Assembly: GCF_037975245.1 (NCBI RefSeq)
Contig: NC_092561.1
Coordinates: 15,099,001-15,163,000, forward strand
DNA: 64,000 bases
Source of the DNA: Apostichopus japonicus
Taxonomy: Eukaryota; Echinodermata; Holothuroidea; Aspidochirotida; Stichopodidae
Direction: 5' to 3'
In this document: positions 11,311 through 23,371 of the stretch, one piece after another
How the letters are laid out: each line of letters begins with the position of its first letter
Numbering within the stretch: position 1 is the first letter of the stretch
Position numbers and translations under genes: made by a program
The notes under the pieces: generated by a model
What the model was told of the DNA's origin: nothing
The model's database searches: none
The model's input: the letters and a program-made list of their open reading frames with translations, nothing else

Positions 11311-14300
11311 TGTAAGGTTATATAGCGCATTTCATAAAGGAATATCTCAACGAACTTGGGACTATAGTTAAATATAATGAATATCAAATATAAGATACGT
11401 ATAGACTACTAAAAGGAACAAAGTAGAGATAAAAAGTTTAACATTAAAAGATCAAAGTTTAGGGTTTTTTCACTCTTAGAACAAAATGTAATTTAACCAG
11501 TTAAGTTCCAAATGTAAATAAAAATAGTAATATCAACTCAAATAACACAATAAGTCCTTGTTTCCTTGTGTTTACTCGTAAATTGATGTTATTTGTGTTC
11601 ATGTCACACAGAGTTAAAATTACAGGTTATAGCAAGTCAAACATTAAGGTGACGGTACTATTACAAAAGGAAAAACAATCATTTGGGAGGGGGGGGGGGG
11701 AGGGAATGCCTTCTTTGAGTTGCTGAGTCAAGTGTGGTCTTGAAGATAATCTGGTGTTTTTGATAAAGTGAGTATATTACGCTGGCATTTCTGACATTTT
11801 TCATTGTTACGGTGACGTCAGACGCTTACATTTCAATAATGGCACATGCGGACCCATCTCAAAGTACCGGGTGGCCCACAGAGACATACCCAGAAGAAGG
11901 TATGAGAATTTCAGTGAAAAATTAATAATAATCGGATTACATATTTATTGCTTTCTCTGTCCTTGTGTCCAAAAAGATTCTATTCCACAAGACAAGAGAC
12001 ACAGTATGTTTTTGGTAGGAGGGGGGAAGGGGGAGAGAAGATGGAGGGAGCTTGGGCAGACATAAATGTTAACACTGAGTGTGCAGAAAGAAAGGCTGGG
12101 GCTGTGTGTACCCTATTTTGTTCAGGTATTCAGTTAATACGCGTGTATGCTCAGCGGACTGCATTGTAAATATTTAATTCACAACGTAAAATTAATGTAG
12201 TAATTTACAATACCGGAGCCTTAATAGACTTGTAGTACGCAATTAGGTACTTGAACAAATACTTGAGTACAGTCTGTTCCTGTGTGCTCATTTATTTGTT
12301 CAAGCTTTACTCGATGAATCAAGTGCGCACATAACCTTCCTGCAACATTTTAGACCTGTAGAACACTTAAAGCGGCATTACTCGACATTCGACTCGCAAG
12401 GGTATGTTTAGTGAGTAGAAACAGAAGAGTAAATACTGGACTAGGGTAGAGTAGGTTCTCTGTGTGACAAGATTACCGGTGATTATTTCTCGTGCGTTAA
12501 CAATATCCTTCGCAAAGCACACTTAGCTCCATATTGCAACGTTTTATGAGTAGTAAATTCTATAATTTGTTTTAAACTGACTTGTTTCTAAGTCGCAGAT
12601 TTCGGTCGTTTCAAAGTCAACCTACCTGACCATAAGTCTCTTCTCTTGATTCAAAAATTATGAAATTGTTATTGATTTATGTCGTGGGAGTAATAGGTAT
12701 ACATTAAGACAGTACACGAACCTAATTACTATCTTTGACTGACAGCATGATAGTTAAGATCATATGTAAAAAGTAAAAACAATGGGTAAAAAAGAAACAA
12801 ACAAGGTACAACTACGATAAACTGTGGAGGCGTTTATTAAAACTGCAATATTTTGAATGAATATCTTGTGTGGATAACTGACTTTGGATTATGGGGGGGG
12901 GGGGGTTTCAGCCCAATCATCATGCATGGTGACATCACATAGTTTGCTTCTGTTAGAGAACTGCATAAACCTGTAATATTGGCTGTGATCTGAATATAAC
13001 TCTCTGGGGATTTGAAGGTGTGTCTGACACTAAGGTGCAGACCAACTGCACCACTGTATGTCTGACAATATTCTTGTTATAAGAATTCGGTACAACATAG
13101 AAAATTAAGCTAATGTTGGTCTGATAACTTTGGGCACAGTTGCACATTGTGACATAAGCTTGTACAACATTATATTATATGCATCATATTCTGCATACGT
13201 TATGATTTTTGTGGTCTATGATCATCAAAGTAATGTAACTATTTAGGTAAGTGGAAAGTGGGTGCTATGCCAACCTGAAGTTGAGATTCATTTTTGTTTG
13301 AAGCCACATTCTGCTGCCACAGTGCACTATCATCTTCACCTACTGCATGCTCATTTGGTGAGACCTCACTCTCACTAGGACTTCAAAACACTTTGGACAA
13401 GACGCTATGTAGCCGAAGGCTTTCGGCACTGGAAGATTAATTCGAGGGACGTGGGTGATTGGGTGAGCAACATCAATCCTGCGATAAACACGCAGTGAGC
13501 CAGTAGACATTGTATATCATGCACATAAGAAGGGGAAGGAGATAATAGAAGACAAGGACGAGAACGAGGTGCAGCTTACGCGAACACCGTTAAAGTCGTA
13601 ACTCCAATATCTCAATCAGGGTGCCGAGAGGAAAAGGGAAGGGCACGACACCCAAGACGTTCTTTTAAAGGCCACCGTGGTGGACAAATGAGATGAATAA
13701 TTTCTGTAGTCCAGTAGTGGTTGCAACCGAGGTACAGTTTAGTGTGATTGTTGTATCCAATCTTATACAATCAAATGGAATTGATTGTAGGTACTGTTAC
13801 CAACTATGTAGATCTTCAGTCAGGGTAGCGAAAAAGCACTAGGACGGGGAAAGGTAGAAGAGAATAGTCGAGTGGTTAGGGAACCAAAGTGTTGCTGTGG
13901 TACAAGGGAGGAGGGGGAAGTAGGAGGGAGGAGGAGGAGGAGGAGGAGTAGGAGGAGTAGGAGGAGGGAGGAGGAAAAAGTAAGAAAGGAGGGTATTAAA
14001 GTGAGAATGAGCAGGATCGTATTTGCGACTATCCTTGGTGGGAGGAGAACAGGTAGTAGTGGTAGGGGGGGGGGGGTGGGGCGGGATGAATGGAGAAAGG
14101 GAGAGACTCCGAGGTGAGAAGGACAGAATTGAGGAGAGATAGGGAAATGTAAAGTATTTTGGGCAAGGAATCAATTCATTACCATACGAATTTGGTGGAT
14201 CACATTCAGAGGGTGGTCTGTGTTGCGATCTCATCATATTATCTTCAAAAGTTTGTTGGTTTACCCGTCAGATGTAGCGATGTGTGATACATTTGTAATG

Positions 14301-15156
14301 GTTCCCGGACAACTCCCCCTGGACGAATTTACTAAATCGACGCCCAAAATATTATCATTGTGTCAGTGTAGCTATATTATACACAATGCACGCGAAACAA
14401 TAAAGTGTTTTGGTACTTTGTCTCATAAAATACAGTCGTTTTGCTATTTAAGCTTTTCAATTCAACGGTGTTCGTATGTTTTACTACATTGCAACATTAT
14501 TACATTGGTAGCGTGACAAGACACAAGTGGTTATTCAGATCTCTATGTAAGTAGAACAAAGTAAAACAATATCTTACACCTTTATGTTGAAAATGTAAGC
14601 GAAAGTCACTCCAAGCAGGGCAGCCATGGTTTTTTTACAGAAATAAATAAATAAATATATCTTTAATGCACGAGAATCTGGCACAAAGATACTCGTTGTT
14701 CGTATCTTTAACTTTGCGATTATTTTTCTTAGCTGAGGGCCTGTTGGTTATGCTAATATAAAATAATATAGTACGCACGCACAGTTTTTATTGGTAACTA
14801 GCGTTATCAAATCGTCCCAATTGGGTGCTCCAGATTGACTATTTTCTGTGGGTCAATCGTCCTTGGGAAATTGACCGGGAGGGGGGGGGGGGGGTGTTGG
14901 TTTTCATGGGAAAATTGTCCGGGAGGGTAATTGTCCGGGGGTAACTGTCCGTTTGGAGTCGACGGGTGGGAATAGTCCAAGGTCACCCTCGTAATGTTCT
15001 CATATGTGTTTTTACATTAGAATTTCATCAATATGCAACACGTTTGTAAAAATATTATTGAGAATAATTGATTTGAAAATGTTATAGACGCAATTATTAC
15101 ACTAATTTTACTGTTGACTTATATCAGCATAAAACATCGCAAATATTGACAATGTA
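11311..15156. other. Long gene-poor interval
   Basis: No supported gene. It contains several G homopolymers of nine or more bases (near 11690, 12895, 14068 and 14881), a purine-only tract, and short near-repeats of ATTGTCCGGGAG and similar at 14850-14950. Short ORFs here look random. Confidence 0.5.
13905..14115. repeat. AGG-rich purine tract
   Basis: Almost uninterrupted purines on the plus strand with GGAGGAGG repeats. The long minus-strand frame here (Pro/Ser/Thr-rich) is explained by this composition. Confidence 0.85.
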
Positions 15157-15722
15157 GATCTACAAACCAAATATGAGTTCTGTTCAAGGTTTCCTTTTTG
15201 CAATATCATGTTTACAAGGCTTTTATAATTTGAGATGTTGTCTACAAATGACATTTGACCTCCAACAAAATCAATAGGCTTCTTTTACTCAATGTTAAAC
15301 ACCTTCAACCAAGTATGAGATCTGTCCAAGCTTCCAAAATGGAGATATCATGTTTACATGGTTTGAACAATTTGACCTCTGATGACCCCAAAAGACCTTT
15401 GACATCCTACAAAACCTATAGGCTTTTGTACTCAATGTGGTGCATGTACATATTAAACATGAGATCTGTCCAAACTTATCTCATTGAGATATCGTGTTTA
15501 CAAGGTTTTGAAAATTTGACATCTGGTGACCCCAAATGATCTCCACAAACAGAAAGCTTCTTGTGCTCAATGTGGTTCTTCTACACACCAAATATGAACT
15601 TCGTCCGGCCTTCCCTTCTTTAGATATCGTGTTTACAAGCTGGTCGTCACGAACGCACACACACATACTGTACGCCTTCATACAAGCAAAGGTTACTATT
15701 ATCATCGAAACCAAAAAGTTAG
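15157..15722. repeat. Four tandem ~140-bp modules of a dispersed repeat
   Basis: The TGTTTACAAG/TGTTTACATG block recurs at about 15209, 15351, 15495 and 15630 (spacings 142, 144, 135). Each module has the order TACTCAATGTGGT, ATGAGATCTGTCCAAGC, GAGATATCGTG, TTTGACCTCTGGTGACCCC. The right end (CA-rich, then ATTATCATCGAAACCA) matches the copy at 11037. Confidence 0.88.
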
Positions 15723-16763
15723 GCGCCAGCGTTGACAACTGATCTGATAACCATTATTAGTGTTGCAATTCAAACTTAAATGAGGGGAAAGTAGACCGCA
15801 AGGAATAACGTATTCGTAATATCGTAATCTGATATCGAATATAAACCAATCACGGTTCACGAACCAGTGTTTTACTAGGATTGTGAAACGTGCGTCCCAG
15901 GGAAGCATCTGCTCGACAATGTTTGTATGCAACAGTTAAAAACTTGCTTCCGCTCATACACACCTGTGATAAAACCTCAAGCCAAAGAGCTGTTTTAGAC
16001 CTTTATGTTTCTTGAAGTCAAGTAGAACATTACTAGATCCCATTGCTGTCACGTATAGACTAATTAGTATGACATAGGTCTATATACACACAGACAATGA
16101 ATTTAAAAAGAAGAAAATAGTTGCAGTACATATCAAGCAAATGTATAAATTAGAATGTTCACCAAAGCTGATGTTCTGGTAGGCTTAGCCTAAGCTTATA
16201 CGTGGATATAATGCACTGAATTATTTTCCTATGTACCGTAGGCCAACAAAGCTGTACTCCGATTCTGATAAGCTGATTATTGAGGGCTCGGAAATAGCAG
16301 TTTCCATCCCCCTAGAACATGCTTTCTGACCCTCAAGTCACATCTATTCGCATTTGAAATAAGACGGTCGTGATGATTTTCTGTAATATTAAACAGATTA
16401 ATAGACAAAGGGTACAACATTGAACTAAAGAACTCCATGAACAAACCAAAATTGTAATGAAACCAGACATGTATGTGTTACATTTTGAATGACATTTGCA
16501 GAGCCACAACCACTTGGATGGGGGGGGGGGGTGGGGGCATGGCCCCAATAATTTTCAAAGCAATGATTTTCAAATAGACCTACTTTAAAATGTAAATATG
16601 GTGAATTTTGCCATGTTTTGTCTTGGCCTCGGGCTGTCTTGCCCCCCCCCCTCCCTCAAATAAGAAACCAGTATCGGTGTATGAAAAAGTGCAGAAAATC
16701 TCACAATAATCTGATTTTACTTTTCCATGAATTAGGAATTAATCTTTAAAACAAATGGAACTG
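15723..16763. other. Intergenic, nothing recognised
   Basis: No gene is supported. G and C homopolymers occur near 16520 and 16645. Confidence 0.4.
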
Positions 16764-16982
16764 TACGGTGGCTTAATAGGGACATAGGAAAGAAAAAAAA
16801 AAGGTCCTCATATCTCAAACTTTTTAACTTCTTATCTAACTTTTCAGTTTTTATCTCAAACGTTTTAGTTTTTTTTTTAAATGTTGACTTTTGTCTACAT
16901 TGTAAGTCAAATTATGAGATTAAAAGTCCAAATTATGAGATTTAGGGACCCCCTGTTCCCCAATATCCCTTAAGCCACCGTA
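16764..16982. mobile_element. Mariner-type MITE (215 bp, TA target duplication)
   Basis: Terminal inverted repeats CGGTGGCTTAATAGGG (from 16766) and its counterpart CCCTTAAGCCACCG (to 16980) are flanked on both sides by TA. The interior holds AATTATGAGATTAAAAGTC-like words and no ORF. TA target duplication and size fit a non-autonomous Tc1/mariner element. Confidence 0.8.
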
Positions 16983-18099
16983 GAATTGGAATACCTTTGA
17001 CTTTTATGATTTGTTTCTTGCTGTGACCATGCATCTACTCCCCCACCATTCCCCTCCTAACTTCATGTCAGGTAGCCCGGTATTTCCATAACCATGAGTT
17101 TGATGTTGTATCACGTTTCGGAAAATAACCGTTTGCACTGGTTCAGGAGTTGCAGTTATGCCGTATTTGTGTTAAACTATACCAAGTGTTCGCACTAATT
17201 CAAGTTAAAATACGTAGTCCAATCCCGAAATAAATATCAATATATAATAAATTTGACCGAGACTAACATGCAGTTAAGATTGCCTGCTAAAGAGAAAGTA
17301 AAACTGCTAGACTCTGTTTCGGACTAGACAAGATTCAGCCTGCTAATTTGCCTTTGTAGTTTCCTAATATTGCTAAGATTTTTTATCGCAGTTTTGTGAT
17401 TATCATGTCTTGTTTGAAGTTATAGGAGCACACAGTGCGGCAAACTGCGCAGTTTCATAAAAAGCGTTACTGAGTACAAAGATGTACTAAAGGATACTGT
17501 TAACAAACTACAGATAGTCTTGAAATAGTGTCCTAGGTGTATTGTAATAGTCACAGAAATATTCAACTATTTTTTTTCAATTGGTTGTTAATGTTCTTTC
17601 TTTGAATCTGTTATTTGTTTGTACCATCTAATTAATCAACGGAATGAGTCTGCCAATCAATGAACCGAATTAACGGAGTTAATCATTTGACATCAGCCTT
17701 GCTGTACGTGCTTTTGGCAACTGTTTTTGTTGACTGCTTCCACAGTGAGACAAAGAAAAAGACTCAGTCGGTTTTAAAGCCAGAAGTGGACAATCGAGAT
17801 GACATGTTATTCAATTTGTACTTGATATTTAATCAACAAAAACATGTATGGAGATTCATCTCACAAAACTATTGATTTCTTCACCTTGGTAGTGCCACTA
17901 CCTAACTACAATAATGTCGAAAAACCGTTCGCAGTATACTAACGATCGTTTGCTCCTAACCATAACTTGGACAATCTCCTGGCATGCCTTAAAGAATGTT
18001 GAGCTTCTTCTGATTAGTTTTATATGAATATTAATCATCATAAAAATAACTGGTCCTATATAGCACAGACTCCAACAAAAGTTGTTCAATGCACTGTAC
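16983..18099. other. Intergenic, one signal-peptide-like ORF
   Basis: Mostly nothing recognised. A 71-codon plus-strand ORF at 17660-17875 starts with a basic then hydrophobic segment (SALLYVLLATVFVDC) resembling a signal peptide. No splice partner or family is seen, so it is not called as a gene. Confidence 0.3.
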
Positions 18100-19497
18100 G
18101 AGTGTTAAATGTGCATAAACTAATAGAGTTGAGAGAAAAGAAAATTTTTAAGACTGCGCTTGAATTAAATAATGTAATCTAAAGACCTAATTTCAACTGG
18201 GGGGGGGGGGGGAGTTCCAAACACGTGGGCAGCATTCAGAAAGCTACGGTCACCGAAAGATCTTGTACGTGACCTTAGAACCTAAAGTTGAAAGTGATAA
18301 TGCGAACCTATTGGTCAACGTTTAGCTTGCTGAGGTAAGAGCACGTTGCGGTAGGTTGGGGTACCAGTTTCAATGGCACGAAAATCTAGTATAAGGTTTT
18401 TATAGTCAATACGGAGCCTTATTGGTAACAGTGTAGTTCTCCAGTATAGGAGTGATTGGGGTAAACCTGTTCACCCTATGGACGATTCGAGCAGCTGTGT
18501 TTTGGATCCTTTGCAATCTCGATAGTTGAGATGTAGCTACACAAAATAGAAGAGATTTGCCATAATCAAGCGTACTCGATATTACAGCATAAACACTTTT
18601 CTCAGTCGCAGGCCTATCGAGATAATTTCCTAGGTGGCCCCACCCGCCTAATATGAAACATTGTCGACATATGTGGTGAACTTGCTGATCCATAGCAAGG
18701 TGAGTTTGCATATACACACCGAGAACGAGGACAACCGAAGCAGAGTTTCTGACCTTGTCATCAATTCTTAAAGGAACCTGGTTTGATCCTAGTACATCAT
18801 TATACCTACTTAGGAAAACAATTACCTCAGTGTTTTCATCGTTTAACTTAAGATAGTTATTGAACATCCATAGCCTGAATTGCTGAGTGCATGACTCCAT
18901 CTTAGGTACAGCTAAGTGGAGATGTGTTTGGTCGAAGGCAACATAAAGTTGTGTATCATCAGCATACAACATATAGGTAATACCACAAGAAGTAATGTTT
19001 CCCTACGAAGAGGTATATAGAGGAAAGAGAACAGGACCGAGAATTGACCCTTGAGTTACCCCATGGTGGAGATCATGAGTATTAGGCCTATTGCGTGATT
19101 CTTGAATAAATTGTGATCGACTTTCCAGGTAGGATCTTTACCAACCCAAATCAAGTCATTAACATCTAGTTTGTTTCTCTTTTGGAACTGGTGTTACAAC
19201 TGCTTGTTTGCATGGACTAGGAAAACACCACTAGCCAAGGATCTGTTTACAATTGAACAAAGGAGAGACATCATTTCAGATTTACAATCCTTAACCAACC
19301 ATGTGTGTACAGGGTCCAGACAACAATGTTTAGATGAAAGTCCCGAATTTATTTTCAGCTGCAGTATTGCCGGATGTTCAATGGAGGTGAGAACAAGAGT
19401 TAGATGGTCTTATACTCACCCGGATATATTCGACTTTCTTCTCAAAGTAATGTGCAAAATGTTCCGGTAATTCCGTTTCTGGTACATTGTCAGGAAA
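18100..19497 (-). mobile_element. CR1-like LINE ORF2 remnant
   Basis: Minus-strand pieces occur in order. PDNVPETELPEHFAHYFEKK is at about 19495-19430. LDPVPTWLVKDC and ASGVFPSPCKQAVVTPVPK come next. Then there is THDLHHGVTQGSILGPVLF near 19080-19020, and an open RT segment at 18972-18406 with LYADDTQLY (YADD at 18955-18966), LGVYMQTHLAMDQQV and SRLQRIQNTAARIV. A C-terminal block GDRSFLNAAHVFGTP follows at about 18260-18205. Stops and frameshifts show it is inactive. The LDPxPTWL and SFLNAAxxxWN-type motifs fit CR1/jockey-type LINEs. Confidence 0.93.
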
Positions 19498-19921
19498 GCA
19501 TTACTGTGATAATGTATGTTAACCTGTTAGTTCTCTAATTACAGTAAAATTCGCTTTTGAGTTGTGACTGCACTCAGTACATATTAATTATTGTTAATCA
19601 TATTAATTATTACTTACGTTAAAACTGTCCAAGGCTAGAACTTTACAGGTCTTGCTTTGCACGTAAAAGTTACATAAGGTAAAATTTATTGTCTGTGATT
19701 GGCCTCAAGTGTTAAGCATTAGAGACAATAACTTAATACTTCAATATACAGTAGCAATCGAGAAAAAAGGAAAACAATTCCAAAAGGTAAATATAAATGG
19801 CTGGTTATGTCAAATGATTGAACTGAATTCTGCTTTACGTCAAACATAAACAGTCTAGTGATATTCTCACATCATGCTGCGTTGCACTAGGATTATCAAA
19901 ACATGTTACCTTGCACATTCG

Positions 19922-19977
<56 letters not shown>

Positions 19978-20601
19978 CAGTGCAGCGAGTTTGAATACAT
20001 GACTATACTATGCAAACAATCTTATTTTCTGTCATCTAATGCTTGAATATATGTAATACGATTATTTTAGAAGTAACTTTCAGATGTCCCTGTGTTTCTA
20101 ACCATTGGATACCGAACAAGATTTCTTTGTGTTCTTTCAATTACCGTTTTCATCATGAAAGAGTGTGGGGTAGGGTGTAAGGTAGCACCCCAGAAATGTA
20201 GTTTTCGTCGGGACAAAGCGACGGTCATCGGAATAACGTTTGCAAAAAACTTGACGTTTTGAATCATACTTGAGTCTTTATCTCAAATATTTCTACAATT
20301 TTGGCAATGTGATAAACTTTCGAAATTTTGGGGATTCATGCCCCAATTGGATAGTTTCATGCTAAAATGTCGACGTTTTATTTCCATGTTATACTATATT
20401 TTACATTTTGTTTCGATGTTTTCTCGAAATGTTGACGTTGTTCCTTCGAGTTGTTCACATTTTATCACGATTTGTTCGTTTAGATCGACGTTTGACATTT
20501 TATACCCAACATTTCATTTTTTTAAACATTGAATCAAATATTCGAAATTCGAAGGATGACAATAGGTGACAATATGCTATACTGCATACATGTTGATTGA
20601 T
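19498..20601. other. Intergenic with (AT)n and TCGA-rich words
   Basis: (AT)n at 19926-19976. From about 20280 to 20540, repeated words around TCGACGTTTT/TCGAAATTTT suggest an old MITE-like repeat. On the minus strand, an AATAAA at about 20373-20379 could serve the gene ending at 20602. Confidence 0.4.
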
Positions 20602-23277
20602 CTAGTAGTTGTCGTTGAGACAACAGCTACAGTAGCTACAGCAGAATTTACAACTATAGTAGTAGGCACCGTAAAGTCTCCAAGACAAGGCAGCTAAACA
20701 CTTCGGTTTATAAGGCTCGTCACACCTACTCAAGATTGAAGTTAATTCATGCTGCAAGAACTCGTTGGTACATGTTTTCCTCGCGTCTGACGGGATTCCT
20801 AGTATTCTCCCATCAAAGTCACTCGCTAGTTGTTTCAATGTTTCGTTGGCTCCGTTGTTCATATATTCTGTAATCGTCTGCCCTTTAATCATTTCATCGG
20901 CATTCAGCAAAACAAGACAGGTTTTCTTGCAGACACCAGGACCAAACCTGACCTATAGGAAATGAATTCGTCGGTAAGATCATTCAACAATTGCAGATCG
21001 AAAAATCTTATTATACGGTTATGTTGGTCAACATGACACTAACTGCTTGACAATAAAAGATATGTTAATCGAAAAAAAGAGAAAACAAGTACAACACTAG
21101 TTTTGTATAATGAGAAGACTGTTTTGAAGTAATTTGCTTTCAGTTTTATTGTAAAGTTACCCACAGAAAGCAAAACATCAATATGCTGTCCATAGATCTT
21201 TTGGTTTTTGAGTAATAGTGTTTACATGCTTTTAAATTGTCTACCTCTGTTGACCTTCGAATTTCAGAGTTACCGTCTACGAGGTTTTCAGGGTTTGACC
21301 TCAAATGGCTTTTGATCTCCACAACAAGCCACCAGTTTATTGCACTGACTAAGTTTGATCCACTAATGGAATATGAAAACCATACATCCATTACTTTTGA
21401 AGTGTTCATGATTATAAAGTTTTCAAGAATAATTTCTTCCAAATTTGACTTTTGACTTATCTTGTTTACAGCGTTTTCAGGCTTAAAGCTCTGAAGCGGC
21501 CTTTGACTTTCAAAAATTGTGAAAAGGAAAGTTGCACTGAGGGATCTTACCAAGGATAAACTTCAACCAAGAATTCCTTTATTAGTTAAAGTTTATACTG
21601 CGTTTTGATCGTTTATATCTGTTGACAAGTGGCAATTTTGACCTCCAAAAATTTAAATACGAAAGTTGCACTCACCAACAGGATACACATGCTATTGATA
21701 AAACTCAACCGAATGTGCATTTTGGTTAACGTGTCTACAAAGTGTACATACAATACCTTCTGTTGACCTCAAGTAACCTTGTCTTCAGTCAACCAGTGTT
21801 CTTTTACTGAATAAGGTGGATACACATACGAGGTATGAACCCATCCAACACGCACTTTTTGAGTTTCATATTTAAAGCTATACGGCGTTACACACACAAA
21901 CGCGTGTATAACTTTCAGACTGAGGACCCCACACTTAAACACATTTACACAAGCATGCATACTTCATCCAATGCCTTTTGCAATGACTAAAGAGCCAGAG
22001 TTTTCAATATCACGTTGCTTGCGTCGATCTGCCTGTGCTAATCGAAGAGCACATGTTATTTAATATAAAAACAATAGTCTAGCAGAGAGGAACGTACAGT
22101 TGTGTACAAAAATGTGTTTGTTTGTTTCTACTAAGCCACGATTTAGTATAATATATATTAAAGACGGTACCTTAAACTGGTCGATAAATGTGATATCATC
22201 GGAAGAAAGTCGCACTTTTCTACCGTCAAACACTAAAAGCAAGTTGGCGTAATGTGGTCCATTCTCCATCATCAGATCAGCTGTGGGTAAAAACATTTTC
22301 ACTCCGGATTGTTCAGGATTGTAGAATATGTCTGGATTTTCAGAATCGGCGTGGTCGTTACTATTACTACCTAAAAGTAGTCCCCAGAAGCGTTGTGAGG
22401 ACTGCTTATGGATGCTAAACGTAGCAATACGAAGAGAATTCCATGGTGGTGGATTAATTTCATATTCTCTATAATTTGGGAAACCACTGTACCTTCTTCT
22501 GAAAGCACTGCTATTGGAAGACCATTTCGCTCTCTGAAACGAAAAGACGTGCATGATTACTATATTGAGAATGATTAGCCTAAAAGTACAGTTCAACCAT
22601 TGGGCAAAATATTCCCTCGTATGATGCTGCATTAGAAGTGTGTCCGCAGTAGAAGCAAATAATGTAACGTGTACTCATTACAAATGAACCTGCCTACATT
22701 TGGTATAATTTGTATTATTATTTGTTGTATATTTTGTATATTATTTGTTGTATAGTTTGCATTATTATTTGTCGTACATTTTGTATATTTGAGCTATTTT
22801 AATTAATCTTAGTCATAACATTAGCGCAGATGTAGTCAAACCTTTCTTAGATTTAGGAACTACAACATCATAAAGCATGCATCCATTTATGGAAATTTCA
22901 AGGGGAATTTTTCTATGATGATTTCGTGTGAAGATGATGAAACAACTTGTTCGGACGACTGAACGTCTTTTGTGAAGGAAGGTGTCGCGAGCAAGTTGTC
23001 ATTAAATTCCTGTTGCGGACAATGGGATAGAAAAGAAAGGTAATTAAAGACATCCCATAATAGGTCAACAAATGAATTCAAAGAGTTGTTTGCAACTTGA
23101 ACTTTCCTTTATAGGGCATAAGAGAGAATTTATATCGATCAGCTTCACAAGGGAATAACATACCCCTTGCGATGTAGGCTGGAGCTCCTTACTTGAGGAA
23201 AGTGATGAGTCTTGACTTGAAGATTGCGAGACTCCCTGGTAGGACGTAGTTGACCATTGTTGGTTTGACGAAGTCAT
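20602..23277 (-). CDS. AIG1/GIMAP-like protein with degenerate P-loop
   Basis: Three minus-strand exons join in phase 0. Exon A is 23277-23164 (ATG; Ser/Gln-rich MTSSNQQWSTTSYQG, donor GTATGT). Exon B is 22533-22171 (acceptor TTTTCGTTTCAG, donor AAG/GTACCG). Exon C is 20952-20602 (acceptor TTTCCTATAG, stop). The product is about 275 residues. Exon B reads NSLRIATFSIHKQSSQRF where related GTPases have a GxxxxGKS P-loop, so the glycines and lysine are absent. It then has GPHYANLLLVFDGRKVRLS. Exon C has FGPGVCKKTCLVLLNADE (G4-like), GQTITEY, and ends in a Cys cluster (YYYSCKFCCSYCSCC) that could be lipidated. This fits an AIG1-type domain that probably does not bind GTP. A strong acceptor (CCTGTTTATAG) directly precedes the ATG, so upstream exons are possible. 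An extra exon may start at 23009. Confidence 0.68.
21140..21960. repeat. Degenerate modular repeat inside the AIG1-like intron
   Basis: It contains recurring words such as GTTGACCT, TTTGACCTCC, GAAAGTTGCACT and GGATACACATAC, and a CA-rich end with GTTACACACACAAACG. The style resembles the 140-bp modules at 15157, but the sequence is clearly diverged. Confidence 0.5.
22700..22790. repeat. Short minisatellite TATTATTTGTTGTATA
   Basis: About three degenerate units of 30-36 bp, AT-rich, in the intron between exons A and B. Confidence 0.75.
22890..23009 (-). CDS. Possible alternative terminal exon of the AIG1-like gene
   Basis: It follows a strong pyrimidine-rich acceptor (ATCCCATTGTCCGCAACAG). 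In phase 0 from exon A it reads EFNDNLLATPSFTKDVQSSE and ends at a TAA after FPLKFP near 22890. No donor fits before the stop, so it would be a terminal exon giving a 78-residue Ser-rich product, or it is not used. Confidence 0.35.
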
Positions 23278-23371
23278 CTATAAACAGGAAAAGTATCATA
23301 AATTTTAATATACGTCTCGATTTGTTCAGGAAAAAATTTAATGTATGTATGTATATATATATATACCCTTA

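Noticed and set aside
13839-14237. 132-codon Pro/Ser/Thr-rich minus ORF
   Set aside because: Explained by a purine-only tract on the plus strand.
17660-17875. Small secreted peptide gene
   Set aside because: The leader looks like a signal peptide but the rest has no motif, no splice partner and no promoter evidence.
19171-19470. 99-codon plus-strand ORF
   Set aside because: It is antisense to the CR1-like LINE, whose motifs (PTWLVKDC, SGVFPSPCKQ) are readable on the minus strand.
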